A stretch of DNA of 64,000 bases, from positions 44,087 to 108,086 of the forward strand of contig LZME01000116.1 of assembly GCA_001673575.1 (NCBI GenBank), in the 5' to 3' direction. The position numbers and the translations under genes were made by a program. Positions 26,816-34,665 of this stretch are shown here, piece by piece. A model generated the notes under the pieces. The model saw only the letters and a list, made by a program, of their open reading frames with translations. It did not search any database and was not told the DNA's origin. This DNA is from Mycolicibacter heraklionensis (GTDB lineage Bacteria > Actinomycetota > Actinomycetes > Mycobacteriales > Mycobacteriaceae). Positions within the stretch are counted from its first letter, which is position 1, and each line of letters starts with the position of its first letter.

Positions 26816-27646
26816 TCAGGACTTGCGCAGGCCGCCGACCAGCGCGAGTCCCACCCCGACGAGCACCAACACCGCCCCCGTCGCCAGGGTCAGATTGAGC
26901 CACAGGTGCAGGCTGCCTTCGGCCACATCGGCCAGGGCATCGGCGATCCGGCGAATGTCGCCGGTCGCCTGGCGGAGCACCTGGTCAAGGAGGCGGCGCG
27001 CCACTTCGACACCCGACCAGCCGACCGCGCCCACCAGCAGCGCCGAAACGCCCAGGCTCGCCAAGGCCCTGCCGCGGTGACGTGCCGAGATCAGCGTCAG
27101 GATCGCGCACAGTCCGGCCATCGCGCCCAGTACGACGGTGAGCAACGGCCCCCATACCGCGAGTCGATGCAACCCTCCGGGACGCATCACCTCGGTGGAC
27201 GTCGAGGTCAGCGGCACCGTCAACGAGGCGGGCAACGTAATGGGGTAGTCGGACAACAGCGACGCGAACGCGTCGTCCCGCAGCATCGGTATCACGTCGA
27301 TCTCCCAGGGACCGGGATCGCCGACGTTGAGCAGCCACGCGTGCCCGTCCCGGTTGACCCGGACGAACTGCGCCGGAAACGACGGCCCGGCGGTGTATTG
27401 GCGGGCCGCCTGCCGTACCTCCGACGGGTCGATGTTGAAGCCGCTCCCCCGGATCAGCTGCACCGTCTGAGCGCTGAGTTCAGCCGCCACCGCGTCTTGT
27501 AGGGCCGGTTGAGCCGCGGCACGGGCCGCCAACCGCGCGTACCCGTCGGCATCGATGAGGTTGTACTGCGCCCACGCCGTCGGCAGCGCCACCGCAAGGG
27601 TTGCGGTGGCGAGCAGCCAGAACAGCGTCGCGGTGAAGACGCGCAC
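26816..27646 (-). CDS. Membrane protein of unknown function
   Basis: I do not recognise the family of this 276-residue protein. An N-terminal hydrophobic segment (VRVFTATLFWLLATATLAVALPTAWA) acts as anchor or signal. An exported region of about 130 residues follows, with IRGSGFNIDPSEVRQAARQYTAG. Three further hydrophobic segments sit near residues 165-190, 198-218 and 245-270. The GTG at 27646 shares its first base with the last base of the upstream aldehyde dehydrogenase stop, so the two genes are coupled. Function may relate to that dehydrogenase, but nothing in the sequence says so. Confidence 0.72.
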   Translation of the reverse strand: MRVFTATLFWLLATATLAVALPTAWAQYNLIDADGYARLAARAAAQPALQDAVAAELSAQTVQLIRGSGFNIDPSEVRQAARQYTAGPSFPAQFVRVNRDGHAWLLNVGDPGPWEIDVIPMLRDDAFASLLSDYPITLPASLTVPLTSTSTEVMRPGGLHRLAVWGPLLTVVLGAMAGLCAILTLISARHRGRALASLGVSALLVGAVGWSGVEVARRLLDQVLRQATGDIRRIADALADVAEGSLHLWLNLTLATGAVLVLVGVGLALVGGLRKS

Positions 27647-29166
27647 TATTTCGCGGTGCGGCGCGGCCGCGCCAGCGCCAGCTTGGTGAGCATCCGGTTG
27701 GTTCGGGCCAGCGTCTTCAGCGAGTTGTGGTAGAAGTTTCCGCCCGCGCCGACGTTGGTGCGCGGCACGACGACGGTCTCCTGCCGACAGAACTTGCGGA
27801 TGCCGTCCGCACCGCCGAAGCGCGCTCCGATGCCCGAGGTCTTCCAGCCACCCATCGGCGCCGTGGTGCACATCAGGTTCGAGATCACGTCGTTGACGTT
27901 CACCGCTCCGCAGTCCAGCTGCAGGGCAATGTCTTTGGCCCGCGCAACGTCACGAGAGAACACCGATGCGCTCAACCCGTAGGCGCTGTCGTTGGCGAGT
28001 CGGATCGCCTCGTCGACGCTGGCGACCTTCATGATCGGCAGGGTCGGACCGAAGGTCTCCTCGGTCATGCAGGCCATCGAGTGGTCGACGTCGACCAGCA
28101 CGGTGGGCGGGTAGAAGCTGCCCGGACCGCCTGCACGTTCCCCGCCGGTCAATGCGCGCGCCCCGGCGGCCACCGCTTCCTTGACGTGGCGCTCGGTGAT
28201 GGCGAGTTGCTGGTCGCTGATCAACGCCCCGAAGTGCTTGCCCTCGCCGGTGCCCATCTGTAGCGCCTCGACATCGCGAACGACCGCGGCGACGAACTTG
28301 TCATAGACGGGCTCCAGCACGTACACCCGCTCGACCGATACGCAGGTCTGCCCGGCGTTGAACATCGCGCCCCACACCGCGGCGTGCGCGGCCAGATCGA
28401 TGTCGGCGTCCTCGCACACGATCATCGGGTCTTTGCCCCCGAGTTCGAGGCTGACCGGCACCAGCCGGCTGGCGGCCCGCTCGGCGACCTTGCGCCCGGT
28501 GGCGGTGGAGCCGGTGAACTGCACGTAGTCGCTAGAGTCGATCACCGCTTCGGCCACTTCGCGCGCACCCTGCACCACCGCGAAGACGTCCGGGGCGCCG
28601 GAGGCCAGCCAGCCCTGGCGCAGCACTTCCGCGGTGAGCGGAGTCTGCTCGGACGGCTTCAGCAGCACCGCGCAGCCGGCCGCCAACGCGCCGATGGCAT
28701 CCATCAGCGCGTTGGCCACCGGGTAGTTCCACGGCGCGATCACGCCGACCACCGGCCGAGGCCGGAAATGGATGGCGATCTTCTTGATGCTCATCACCGG
28801 CAGCGGCGCCGGCCGGGTCTCCGGGGCCACCGCCTTCTCCATCACCTTGATCACGTACGACAGGATCATGATCAGCAGGGGCACCTCTTGCGCGGCGTCG
28901 GTGCTGGACTTGCCGGTCTCGGCGATCAGCAGCTTCTCGATCTCGTCCCGGTTGTCGCCGAGCCACAAGGCGAAACGGGCCAGGGCCTTGGCCCGGCCCT
29001 TGGCGCCGCGGTGTTCCCACTCCCGTTGCGCGGTGCGCAGCCCGGCCGCGATCTTTTCGACGTCAGCAGGGTCGGTCCACTGGACCTCGCCGGCAGTCTC
29101 CCCGGTGGCGGGGCTGAACACGGTTCCGGTGCCGGTGAAGGCGGCAACTGAGTTGGTGGCGGTCAT
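27646..29166 (-). CDS. Aldehyde dehydrogenase (succinate-semialdehyde-dehydrogenase-like)
   Basis: This 506-residue NAD(P)-dependent dehydrogenase has a complete active site: Asn147 in IAPWNYPVA, Glu241 in LELGGKDPM and Cys275 in NAGQTCVSVERV. It is a different branch from the enzyme at 23152 and is closer to the GabD/medium-chain aldehyde group; the substrate cannot be told from sequence. The C-terminal extension (HNSLKTLARTNRMLTKLALARPRRTAK) is basic and could touch a membrane or nucleic acid. The ATG at 29166 is the frame start. Coupled to the downstream membrane protein gene. Confidence 0.9.
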   Translation of the reverse strand: MTATNSVAAFTGTGTVFSPATGETAGEVQWTDPADVEKIAAGLRTAQREWEHRGAKGRAKALARFALWLGDNRDEIEKLLIAETGKSSTDAAQEVPLLIMILSYVIKVMEKAVAPETRPAPLPVMSIKKIAIHFRPRPVVGVIAPWNYPVANALMDAIGALAAGCAVLLKPSEQTPLTAEVLRQGWLASGAPDVFAVVQGAREVAEAVIDSSDYVQFTGSTATGRKVAERAASRLVPVSLELGGKDPMIVCEDADIDLAAHAAVWGAMFNAGQTCVSVERVYVLEPVYDKFVAAVVRDVEALQMGTGEGKHFGALISDQQLAITERHVKEAVAAGARALTGGERAGGPGSFYPPTVLVDVDHSMACMTEETFGPTLPIMKVASVDEAIRLANDSAYGLSASVFSRDVARAKDIALQLDCGAVNVNDVISNLMCTTAPMGGWKTSGIGARFGGADGIRKFCRQETVVVPRTNVGAGGNFYHNSLKTLARTNRMLTKLALARPRRTAK

Positions 29167-29219
29167 GGCGCCATGCTAGTCCGAGCTGTGACCCGGATCG
29201 CACCGGGCCTCGACACGTG

Positions 29220-29759
29220 TCAAGTCTGGGGAGAACCCTGGCTCTTTATGCCCCGCAGGTACGCGGCCTGCCCCAGATGCTGCGCGCAGTCGTCGATAAT
29301 GCTGACCAGCCGGACCCCCGCCGTCACCGGCGGATCCCAATGGGTGTCGACGACCCGAGCCAGCTCGTCGGCGGTGACGCCGTCGAGGTAGCCCAGAGTC
29401 AGCTGATGCACGTCGTGGTAATAGCCGGCCAGCAGGTCTGCCGGGGCATGAACCTTGGCGACATCGTCGGGGCTATGCCCATAGCCACTGTCATCGCGCG
29501 GCAGGTCCAGGCCGAACCGATCCACCCAGCCGTCCCGGGTCCACACCTGCTCGACGCCGGCTACCTGGGCAATCTGAATGTCCTGCACGCGCGCGCTGTG
29601 CCAGAGCAGCCAGGCGATGCTGTTGGCCTGCGCCGTCGGCCGATAGTCGGCCACCTCATCGGTGAGCCCGTCGGTCAGTTCGTCGGCGTGCTCGATCAAC
29701 CGAGTAAAAGCGTCGCGGAGCAGCACCTGCAGAGCGGCGTTTGGGTCGTTCTCCGTCAT
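29220..29759 (-). CDS. DinB-superfamily (DUF664-like) protein
   Basis: This is a 179-residue four-helix-bundle protein of the DinB/YfiT/mycothiol-dependent maleylpyruvate isomerase-like superfamily. It has the expected helix-capping histidines: WLLWHSARVQDIQIAQVAG, YYHDVHQLTLGYL and DDCAQHLGQAAYLRG, which would bind one metal. Members are typically metal-dependent thiol transferases using mycothiol or bacillithiol. ATG at 29759; the frame opens earlier, but that part overlaps the next gene. It lies 11 bases after the VOC gene on the same strand. Confidence 0.84.
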   Translation of the reverse strand: MTENDPNAALQVLLRDAFTRLIEHADELTDGLTDEVADYRPTAQANSIAWLLWHSARVQDIQIAQVAGVEQVWTRDGWVDRFGLDLPRDDSGYGHSPDDVAKVHAPADLLAGYYHDVHQLTLGYLDGVTADELARVVDTHWDPPVTAGVRLVSIIDDCAQHLGQAAYLRGIKSQGSPQT

Positions 29760-29770
29760 ACCGCCCGACG

Positions 29771-30157
29771 CTACGCCTGGTGGCAGACCGCCTCGACGTT
29801 GTTGCCGTCCGGATCGCGGACGAAGGCGCCGAAATAGCCGGGGTGGTACTCGGGCCACAGCCGCGGGGCGTGCAGCGACTCGGCACCCAGTTGCAGGGCG
29901 GTGTCGTAGAACGCCTGCACCTGCTCGGGGTCAGCGGCGCTGAACGCGACGTGGACCTCGCGGTTGGGGCCGGACGCATCGCCCGCCCCCGCGTCGGCGA
30001 TCCAGAACGTCGGCTTTCCGTCTCGTCCGTAGCCGAGAGCCACACCGACATCCAGCTGCCGCGTGTAGCCCAGGACGCCAAGCACCGCGTCGTAAAACTC
30101 CTGCGATTTGGCGTAGTCAGTGCAGTTGATGCCCACGTGGTCGATCACGGAATACAT
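29771..30157 (-). CDS. Glyoxalase/VOC family protein
   Basis: This 128-residue protein of the vicinal-oxygen-chelate fold has two beta-alpha-beta-beta-beta halves. It opens MYSVIDHVGINCTDYAKSQEFYDAVLGVLGY, with a metal-ligand His at residue 7. The end of the fold is FGAFVRDPDGNNVEAVCHQA, with a Glu in the usual metal-ligand position. It could be a small dioxygenase, isomerase or resistance protein; there is no specific evidence. ATG at 30157. It is divergent from the D-aminoacylase gene, 37 bases apart, and may be co-transcribed with the DinB-like gene. Confidence 0.86.
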   Translation of the reverse strand: MYSVIDHVGINCTDYAKSQEFYDAVLGVLGYTRQLDVGVALGYGRDGKPTFWIADAGAGDASGPNREVHVAFSAADPEQVQAFYDTALQLGAESLHAPRLWPEYHPGYFGAFVRDPDGNNVEAVCHQA

Positions 30158-30182
30158 CCTGGCATGAGGAACCGCGGGGTCG

Positions 30183-30188
30183 TAGATT
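30183..30188 (+). promoter_or_regulatory. Putative -10 box for leaderless D-aminoacylase mRNA
   Basis: TAGATT lies 6 bases before the ATG at 30195, with no Shine-Dalgarno. The spacing fits leaderless transcription. Inferred. Confidence 0.4.
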
Positions 30189-30194
30189 AACGAG

Positions 30195-31919
30195 ATGAGC
30201 CCCGACGTCGTGGTCCGCAACGGCACAATCGTCGACGGACTGGGCGGGCGGCCCTACGTCGGCGACGTTGCGGTCCGCGACGGCGTCATCACCCAGATCG
30301 GCGAGGTATCCGACGATTCTCACCACGTCATCGACGCCACCGGACTGCTGGTCACACCGGGATTCGTCGACCTGCACACGCACTACGACGGACAGTCCAT
30401 CTGGTCTGATCGGCTCAATCCCTCCTCGGCGCATGGCGTGACGACGGCCCTGATGGGCAACTGCGGAGTGGGTTTCGCGCCGTGCCGGATCGGCGACCAT
30501 GACGTGCTGGTGGATCTGATGGCCGGCGTCGAGGACATTCCCGGCGTGGTGATGACCGACGGGTTGCCGTGGACCTGGGAGACCTTTCCGCAGTTCATGG
30601 ACGCCGTGGACAAGCGTCCGCGCGATATCGATGTCGCAGCGTTCCTGCCGCATTCACCGCTGCGTGTTTACGTGATGGGCCAGCGCGGTGTGGACCGCGA
30701 ACCGGCTACCCCGGCAGATCTGGCACAGATGCGCCGCCTGGCCCAAGAGGCCGCCGAGGCTGGCGCACTGGGGTTCTCGTCGTCACGGTTGATGACCCAC
30801 CGCACCAAGACCGGCACGCAGATCCCCAGCTATGACGCCTCCTACGCCGAGATCCTCGCGATCAGCCGCGGCCTGGCCGACGGCGGGGGTGGGCTGATCC
30901 AGTTCGTCCCGGATCTGCCCGAAGGCACCTACCAGCCTGTCCTGCAACAGGTTTTCGACGCGGCTACCGAAGCAGGACTGCCCGTCACGTTCAGCTTGCT
31001 GATCGGCAACGCCGGCGCACGGCTCTGGCGTGACGCGATGGACATGGTGGAGAAGGCCAACAGAGCCGGGGCCGCGATCACCGCGCAGATCTTTCCCCGC
31101 CCGATCGGACTGATGATCGGACTGGACCTGAGCATCCACCCGTTCGTGCTGTACCCGAGCTACCAGAACATCGCTCGCCTGCCGCTGGCGGAACGGGTCG
31201 CCGAGATGCGTAAACCGGAGATGCGGCAACGGATCCTGTCCGATGGTCCGACGATCGTTCCGACCAACCCGCTCGCCTACCTGGCCCAGTCCTGGGAGTG
31301 GACTTTCCCACTCGGTGACGACCCCGATTACGAACCGGAGCAATCGAAAAGCATTGCGGCACGGGCCAGAGCACGCGGTGTCTCCCCGATTGAGGAGGTC
31401 TATGACCGGCTGCTCGACGACGGCGGCCACGCGATCCTGCTCGATGCACTGGCCAATTTCGAGAACAATTCACTGGACACCGTCGGTGCTCTGATGCAGC
31501 GCGACGACGTCGTGCTGGGCTTGGGAGACGGCGGCGCGCACTACGGAATGATCTGCGACTCCAGCTTTCCCACCTATGTGCTGACCCATTGGGCCCGCGA
31601 CCGCGCATCCGGACGACTCAGCATCGAGGCGGCGATCCGCGAACTGACGTCCACACCGGCCCGGATCGCCGGACTCGACGATCGGGGTCGCATCGAGGTG
31701 GGCTACAAGGCCGATCTCAACGTCATCGACCACCAGAACCTGCGGCTGCACAAGCCGGTGGTCACCTATGACCTCCCCGCCGGTGGACGCCGGTTGGATC
31801 AGACCGCCGACGGTTATGTCGCGACCATCGTCTCCGGCGAGATCATCGCCGAGAACGGCAAGCCGACCGCGGCCCGGCCCGGCAAGCTGGTGCGCGGCCG
31901 CCAACCCGCGCCGGCCTGA
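30195..31919 (+). CDS. N-acyl-D-amino-acid deacylase / amidohydrolase family protein
   Basis: This 574-residue metal-dependent amidohydrolase has a TIM barrel and a small beta-sandwich domain built from both ends of the chain. The first metal-ligand pair is His61 and His63 in GFVDLHTHYDGQSIW, and GVTTALMGNCGVGFAP is the typical D-aminoacylase segment. The late motif GLGDGGAHYGMICDSS holds the catalytic Asp, and GYKADLNVIDH closes the barrel family signature. It resembles M. tuberculosis Rv2913c. The likely reaction is removal of an acyl group from a D-amino acid or a related amide. No signal peptide. The methyltransferase gene follows 36 bases later. Confidence 0.9.
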   Translation: MSPDVVVRNGTIVDGLGGRPYVGDVAVRDGVITQIGEVSDDSHHVIDATGLLVTPGFVDLHTHYDGQSIWSDRLNPSSAHGVTTALMGNCGVGFAPCRIGDHDVLVDLMAGVEDIPGVVMTDGLPWTWETFPQFMDAVDKRPRDIDVAAFLPHSPLRVYVMGQRGVDREPATPADLAQMRRLAQEAAEAGALGFSSSRLMTHRTKTGTQIPSYDASYAEILAISRGLADGGGGLIQFVPDLPEGTYQPVLQQVFDAATEAGLPVTFSLLIGNAGARLWRDAMDMVEKANRAGAAITAQIFPRPIGLMIGLDLSIHPFVLYPSYQNIARLPLAERVAEMRKPEMRQRILSDGPTIVPTNPLAYLAQSWEWTFPLGDDPDYEPEQSKSIAARARARGVSPIEEVYDRLLDDGGHAILLDALANFENNSLDTVGALMQRDDVVLGLGDGGAHYGMICDSSFPTYVLTHWARDRASGRLSIEAAIRELTSTPARIAGLDDRGRIEVGYKADLNVIDHQNLRLHKPVVTYDLPAGGRRLDQTADGYVATIVSGEIIAENGKPTAARPGKLVRGRQPAPA

Positions 31920-31955
31920 CTGTCCGCGAAGTTCACCGGCGTACCGTCTGAAGTT

Positions 31956-32768
31956 GTGACTGAGCCCGCAGAGCCCAAATACACCCACGGCCACCACGAA
32001 TCGGTATTGCGCGCCCACCGCACCCGCACGGCGGAGAACTCCGCGCCCTATCTGCTGGGATCGCTGGCGCCGGGCTTGCAGCTACTCGATGTCGGCTGCG
32101 GACCCGGAACCATCACGGCGGATCTGGCCGCCCTCGTGGCGCCGGGACGGGTGACCGCCATCGAGCCGGTCGGCGAGGCACTGGATCTGGCGCGCGCCTT
32201 CGCAGCCGAGCGAGGGCAGCACAACATCGACTTCGTGGTTGCCGATGTGCACGCTTTGCAGTTCCCCGACAACAGTTTTGACGTGGTACATGCCCATCAG
32301 GTACTGCAGCACGTTGCCGACCCGGTGACCGCGCTGACCGAGATGCGTCGGGTGTGCAAACCCGGCGGGGTGGTGGCCGTGCGCGACAGCGACTATGCGG
32401 CGTTCACCTGGTATCCGGCGTCGGCGGAGCTGGACGACTGGCTTCGGCTCTACCGTGACGCCGCGCGAGCCAACGGCGGCGAGCCCGACGCGGGCCGGCA
32501 CCTGCTGGCCTGGGCGCATGCGGCCGGGTTCACCGACATCACCCCGACGACGAGCGCGACCTGTTACGGCACACCTACCGAGCGGGAGCACTGGGGCGGC
32601 ATGTGGGCCGACCGGATCCTGCAATCGGCCATCGCCGAGCAACTGCTCGACAGTGGTGCCGCCGATCAGCCGAAGCTGCAGGCGATTTCGCAGGCTTGGC
32701 GAGACTGGGCTGCCCACCCCGACGGCTGGCTGGCCCTGTTGCACAGCCAGCTCCTGTGCCGGGTATGA
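31956..32768 (+). CDS. SAM-dependent methyltransferase (class I, UbiE-like)
   Basis: This 270-residue methyltransferase has SAM motif I at residues 43-54 (LLDVGCGPGTIT). An acidic residue ends beta-2 (AIEPVGEALDLA), followed by FDVVHAHQVLQHVADP and LTEMRRVCKPGGVVAVRDSDYA, which is the UbiE/COQ5-like arrangement. It probably methylates a small molecule; the substrate is not visible. GTG start at 31956. It is convergent with the aldo/keto reductase gene, with 4 bases between stops. Confidence 0.88.
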   Translation: MTEPAEPKYTHGHHESVLRAHRTRTAENSAPYLLGSLAPGLQLLDVGCGPGTITADLAALVAPGRVTAIEPVGEALDLARAFAAERGQHNIDFVVADVHALQFPDNSFDVVHAHQVLQHVADPVTALTEMRRVCKPGGVVAVRDSDYAAFTWYPASAELDDWLRLYRDAARANGGEPDAGRHLLAWAHAAGFTDITPTTSATCYGTPTEREHWGGMWADRILQSAIAEQLLDSGAADQPKLQAISQAWRDWAAHPDGWLALLHSQLLCRV

Positions 32769-32772
32769 CTCC

Positions 32773-33789
32773 TTAGATCAGCCGGTTCGGTGGAGTGGAG
32801 CGCGCGACCAGTTCGGCGTCGCTGGTCACCGCGTCGCCCAGCACCTGGTCGATGCGCGCCAACAGTTCCTCGGGGATCCGCACACCGGCGGCCTTGACGT
32901 TCTCGGTCACCTGTTCCGGGCGCGACGCCCCGACCAGGGCGGCGGCGACGTTGTCGTTCTGCAGCACCCAGGCGATCGCCAACTGCGCCGTGGTCAGGTC
33001 CAGCTCCGCGGCGATCGGCGCCAGCTGCTGGACCCGGGTCAACACATCGTCGGTCATGAACCGTTTGATGAAGTTCGCGCCGCCCTTCTCGTCGGTGGCC
33101 CGCGACCCGGCCGGCGGCGGCTGGCCCGGCAGGTATTTGCCGGACAACACGCCCTGGGCCATCGGCGACCAGACGATCTGGCTCAGGCCGAGTTCGGCGC
33201 AGGTCGGGACCACCTCGGGTTCGATGATCCGCCACAGCATGGAGTACTGCGGTTGGCTGGAGATCAGCGATATGCCGAGCTGGCGGGCCATTCCGTGGGC
33301 TTGGCGGATCTGGTCGGCGGTCCACTCGCTGACACCGATGTAGAGCGCCTTGCCCGCCCGGACGATGTCGGCGAAGGCCTGCATGGTCTCTTCCAGCGGG
33401 GTGAAGGAGTCATAGCGGTGCGCTTGGTACAGGTCGACGTAGTCGGTCCCCAGCCGGCGCAGCGAGCCGTCGATGGCCTCCATCATGTGCTTGCGGGACA
33501 AGCCGGTGTCGTTGCGGCCCAACGGGGCCGGCCCGACCGGCCAGTACACCTTGGTGAAGATCTCCAGCGATTCACGCCGGCGTCCCTTCAGCGCGGCGCC
33601 CAGCACCTCCTCGGCGCGCCCGTTCGCATACACGTCGGCCGTGTCGAAGGTGGTGATTCCGGCATCGAGCGCGGCGTGCACGCACGCGGTGGCGACGTCG
33701 TTTTCGACCTGTGAACCATGGGTGAGCCAGTTGCCGTAGGTGATTTCGGAGATCTGCAGGCCGGAGTTGCCCAGGTAGCGAAAGTCCAT
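32773..33789 (-). CDS. Aldo/keto reductase
   Basis: This 338-residue NADPH-dependent oxidoreductase of the Kv-beta/YghZ-like branch has a TIM barrel. Catalytic Asp and Tyr lie in TTFDTADVYANGRAE and the Lys in LEIFTKVYWPVG. RRLGTDYVDLYQAHRYD holds the usual His, and the cofactor end is AALVGASRPEQVTENV. The ATG at 33789 matches family length. It is divergent from the split-barrel gene at 33851. Substrate unknown. Confidence 0.92.
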   Translation of the reverse strand: MDFRYLGNSGLQISEITYGNWLTHGSQVENDVATACVHAALDAGITTFDTADVYANGRAEEVLGAALKGRRRESLEIFTKVYWPVGPAPLGRNDTGLSRKHMMEAIDGSLRRLGTDYVDLYQAHRYDSFTPLEETMQAFADIVRAGKALYIGVSEWTADQIRQAHGMARQLGISLISSQPQYSMLWRIIEPEVVPTCAELGLSQIVWSPMAQGVLSGKYLPGQPPPAGSRATDEKGGANFIKRFMTDDVLTRVQQLAPIAAELDLTTAQLAIAWVLQNDNVAAALVGASRPEQVTENVKAAGVRIPEELLARIDQVLGDAVTSDAELVARSTPPNRLI

Positions 33790-33837
33790 AACGCCATCAT
33801 GGCTCACGACACTGGGACGTGTCTCCTGTCGGATCAC

Positions 33838-33843
33838 TATCCT
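33838..33843 (+). promoter_or_regulatory. Putative -10 box for leaderless split-barrel gene
   Basis: TATCCT lies 7 bases before the ATG at 33851, with no Shine-Dalgarno in between. This fits a leaderless transcript. Inferred. Confidence 0.4.
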
Positions 33844-33850
33844 GGACACC

Positions 33851-34237
33851 ATGGCCCGCTCCGTCGACCTCGCGCGCCTGGCCGAGCTGCTGCGCGGTTA
33901 TCGGTTCGCGTTCTTGGTCACCGTCGGTGACGACTACCGGGTCCGCACCACCGCGATCACCCCGAGTTTCGACGGCACCCGGCTGAACATCGGGCCGGTG
34001 GGGTCGCACGGCCGGGCGAACCTGTCGAGCCGGACCGCCGTCAGCCTGGTCTGGCCCGCCCGCGACGTCGGCGAATACTCGTTGCTCGTCGACGGCCAGG
34101 CCGAGCTTCCCGAGGATCCGGCCGGCCCGGTGCTGGTGACCCCGACCAAGGCGCTGCTGCACCGGCCGGTGTTCGAACCCGGCACCCAGCGGGCGGTCGG
34201 CACCGCCCATGACTGCGTGCAGCTCAAGGCAGATTGA
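33851..34237 (+). CDS. Pyridoxamine-phosphate-oxidase-like (PPOX, split barrel) protein, first of a pair
   Basis: This 128-residue split beta-barrel protein belongs to the group that binds FMN or F420 in mycobacteria. It starts MARSVDLARLAELLRGYRFAFLVTVG, with a barrel strand containing RLNIGPVGSHGRANLSSRTAVSLVWPA. It ends in an AHDCVQLKAD segment near the C-terminus. A paralogue follows 26 bases downstream and shares the closing Cys-Val-x-Leu-Lys pattern. A flavin- or F420-linked reductase role is likely but not proven. Confidence 0.82.
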   Translation: MARSVDLARLAELLRGYRFAFLVTVGDDYRVRTTAITPSFDGTRLNIGPVGSHGRANLSSRTAVSLVWPARDVGEYSLLVDGQAELPEDPAGPVLVTPTKALLHRPVFEPGTQRAVGTAHDCVQLKAD

Positions 34238-34263
34238 CAGCCAGCGGGTTTAGTGTCGAATTC

Positions 34264-34665
34264 ATGAGTTCTCCTGTGGATTTCGATCGACTTACCGAGA
34301 AGCTGGCGGGCCGCGACTACGCCTACCTGATCACCGTCGACGGTGAGAATCGTCCGCATCCGGTGCCGGTGATGCCGGTGCTGCGTGGCGACACCGTGCA
34401 CATCGGTGCGCTGGGCGGTCGGCGCAGCCGGGCGAATCTGGCGCGTACCGCGGAGGTGACCGTGATGTGGCCACCCCCGGTTCCGGGCGGCTACACCGTG
34501 ATCGTCGACGGCACGGCGCAGGTGTCCGATGTCGGTGAGCTGGCCGCTGTGACGATCTCCCCCACCCGTGCTGTGTTGATCCGGGTCGCCACGCCCGAAT
34601 CACCGGGCGAGACACCCTGTTACAGCGATTGCGTCGACCTCAAGGTCAGTCCGCAGGGAGCCTGA
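34264..34665 (+). CDS. PPOX split-barrel protein, second of a pair
   Basis: This 133-residue paralogue of the preceding protein shares the DFDRLTEKLAGRDYAYLITVDGENRPH opening. It also has a GALGGRRSRANLARTAEVTVMWPP strand equivalent to the cofactor-binding strand, and the ending CYSDCVDLKVSP. ATG at 34264 is used; an upstream frame start at 34234 would overlap the preceding stop. Its 3' end overlaps the CobU-fusion gene on the other strand by 20 bases. Function is likely a flavin/F420 oxidoreductase; substrate unknown. Confidence 0.82.
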   Translation: MSSPVDFDRLTEKLAGRDYAYLITVDGENRPHPVPVMPVLRGDTVHIGALGGRRSRANLARTAEVTVMWPPPVPGGYTVIVDGTAQVSDVGELAAVTISPTRAVLIRVATPESPGETPCYSDCVDLKVSPQGA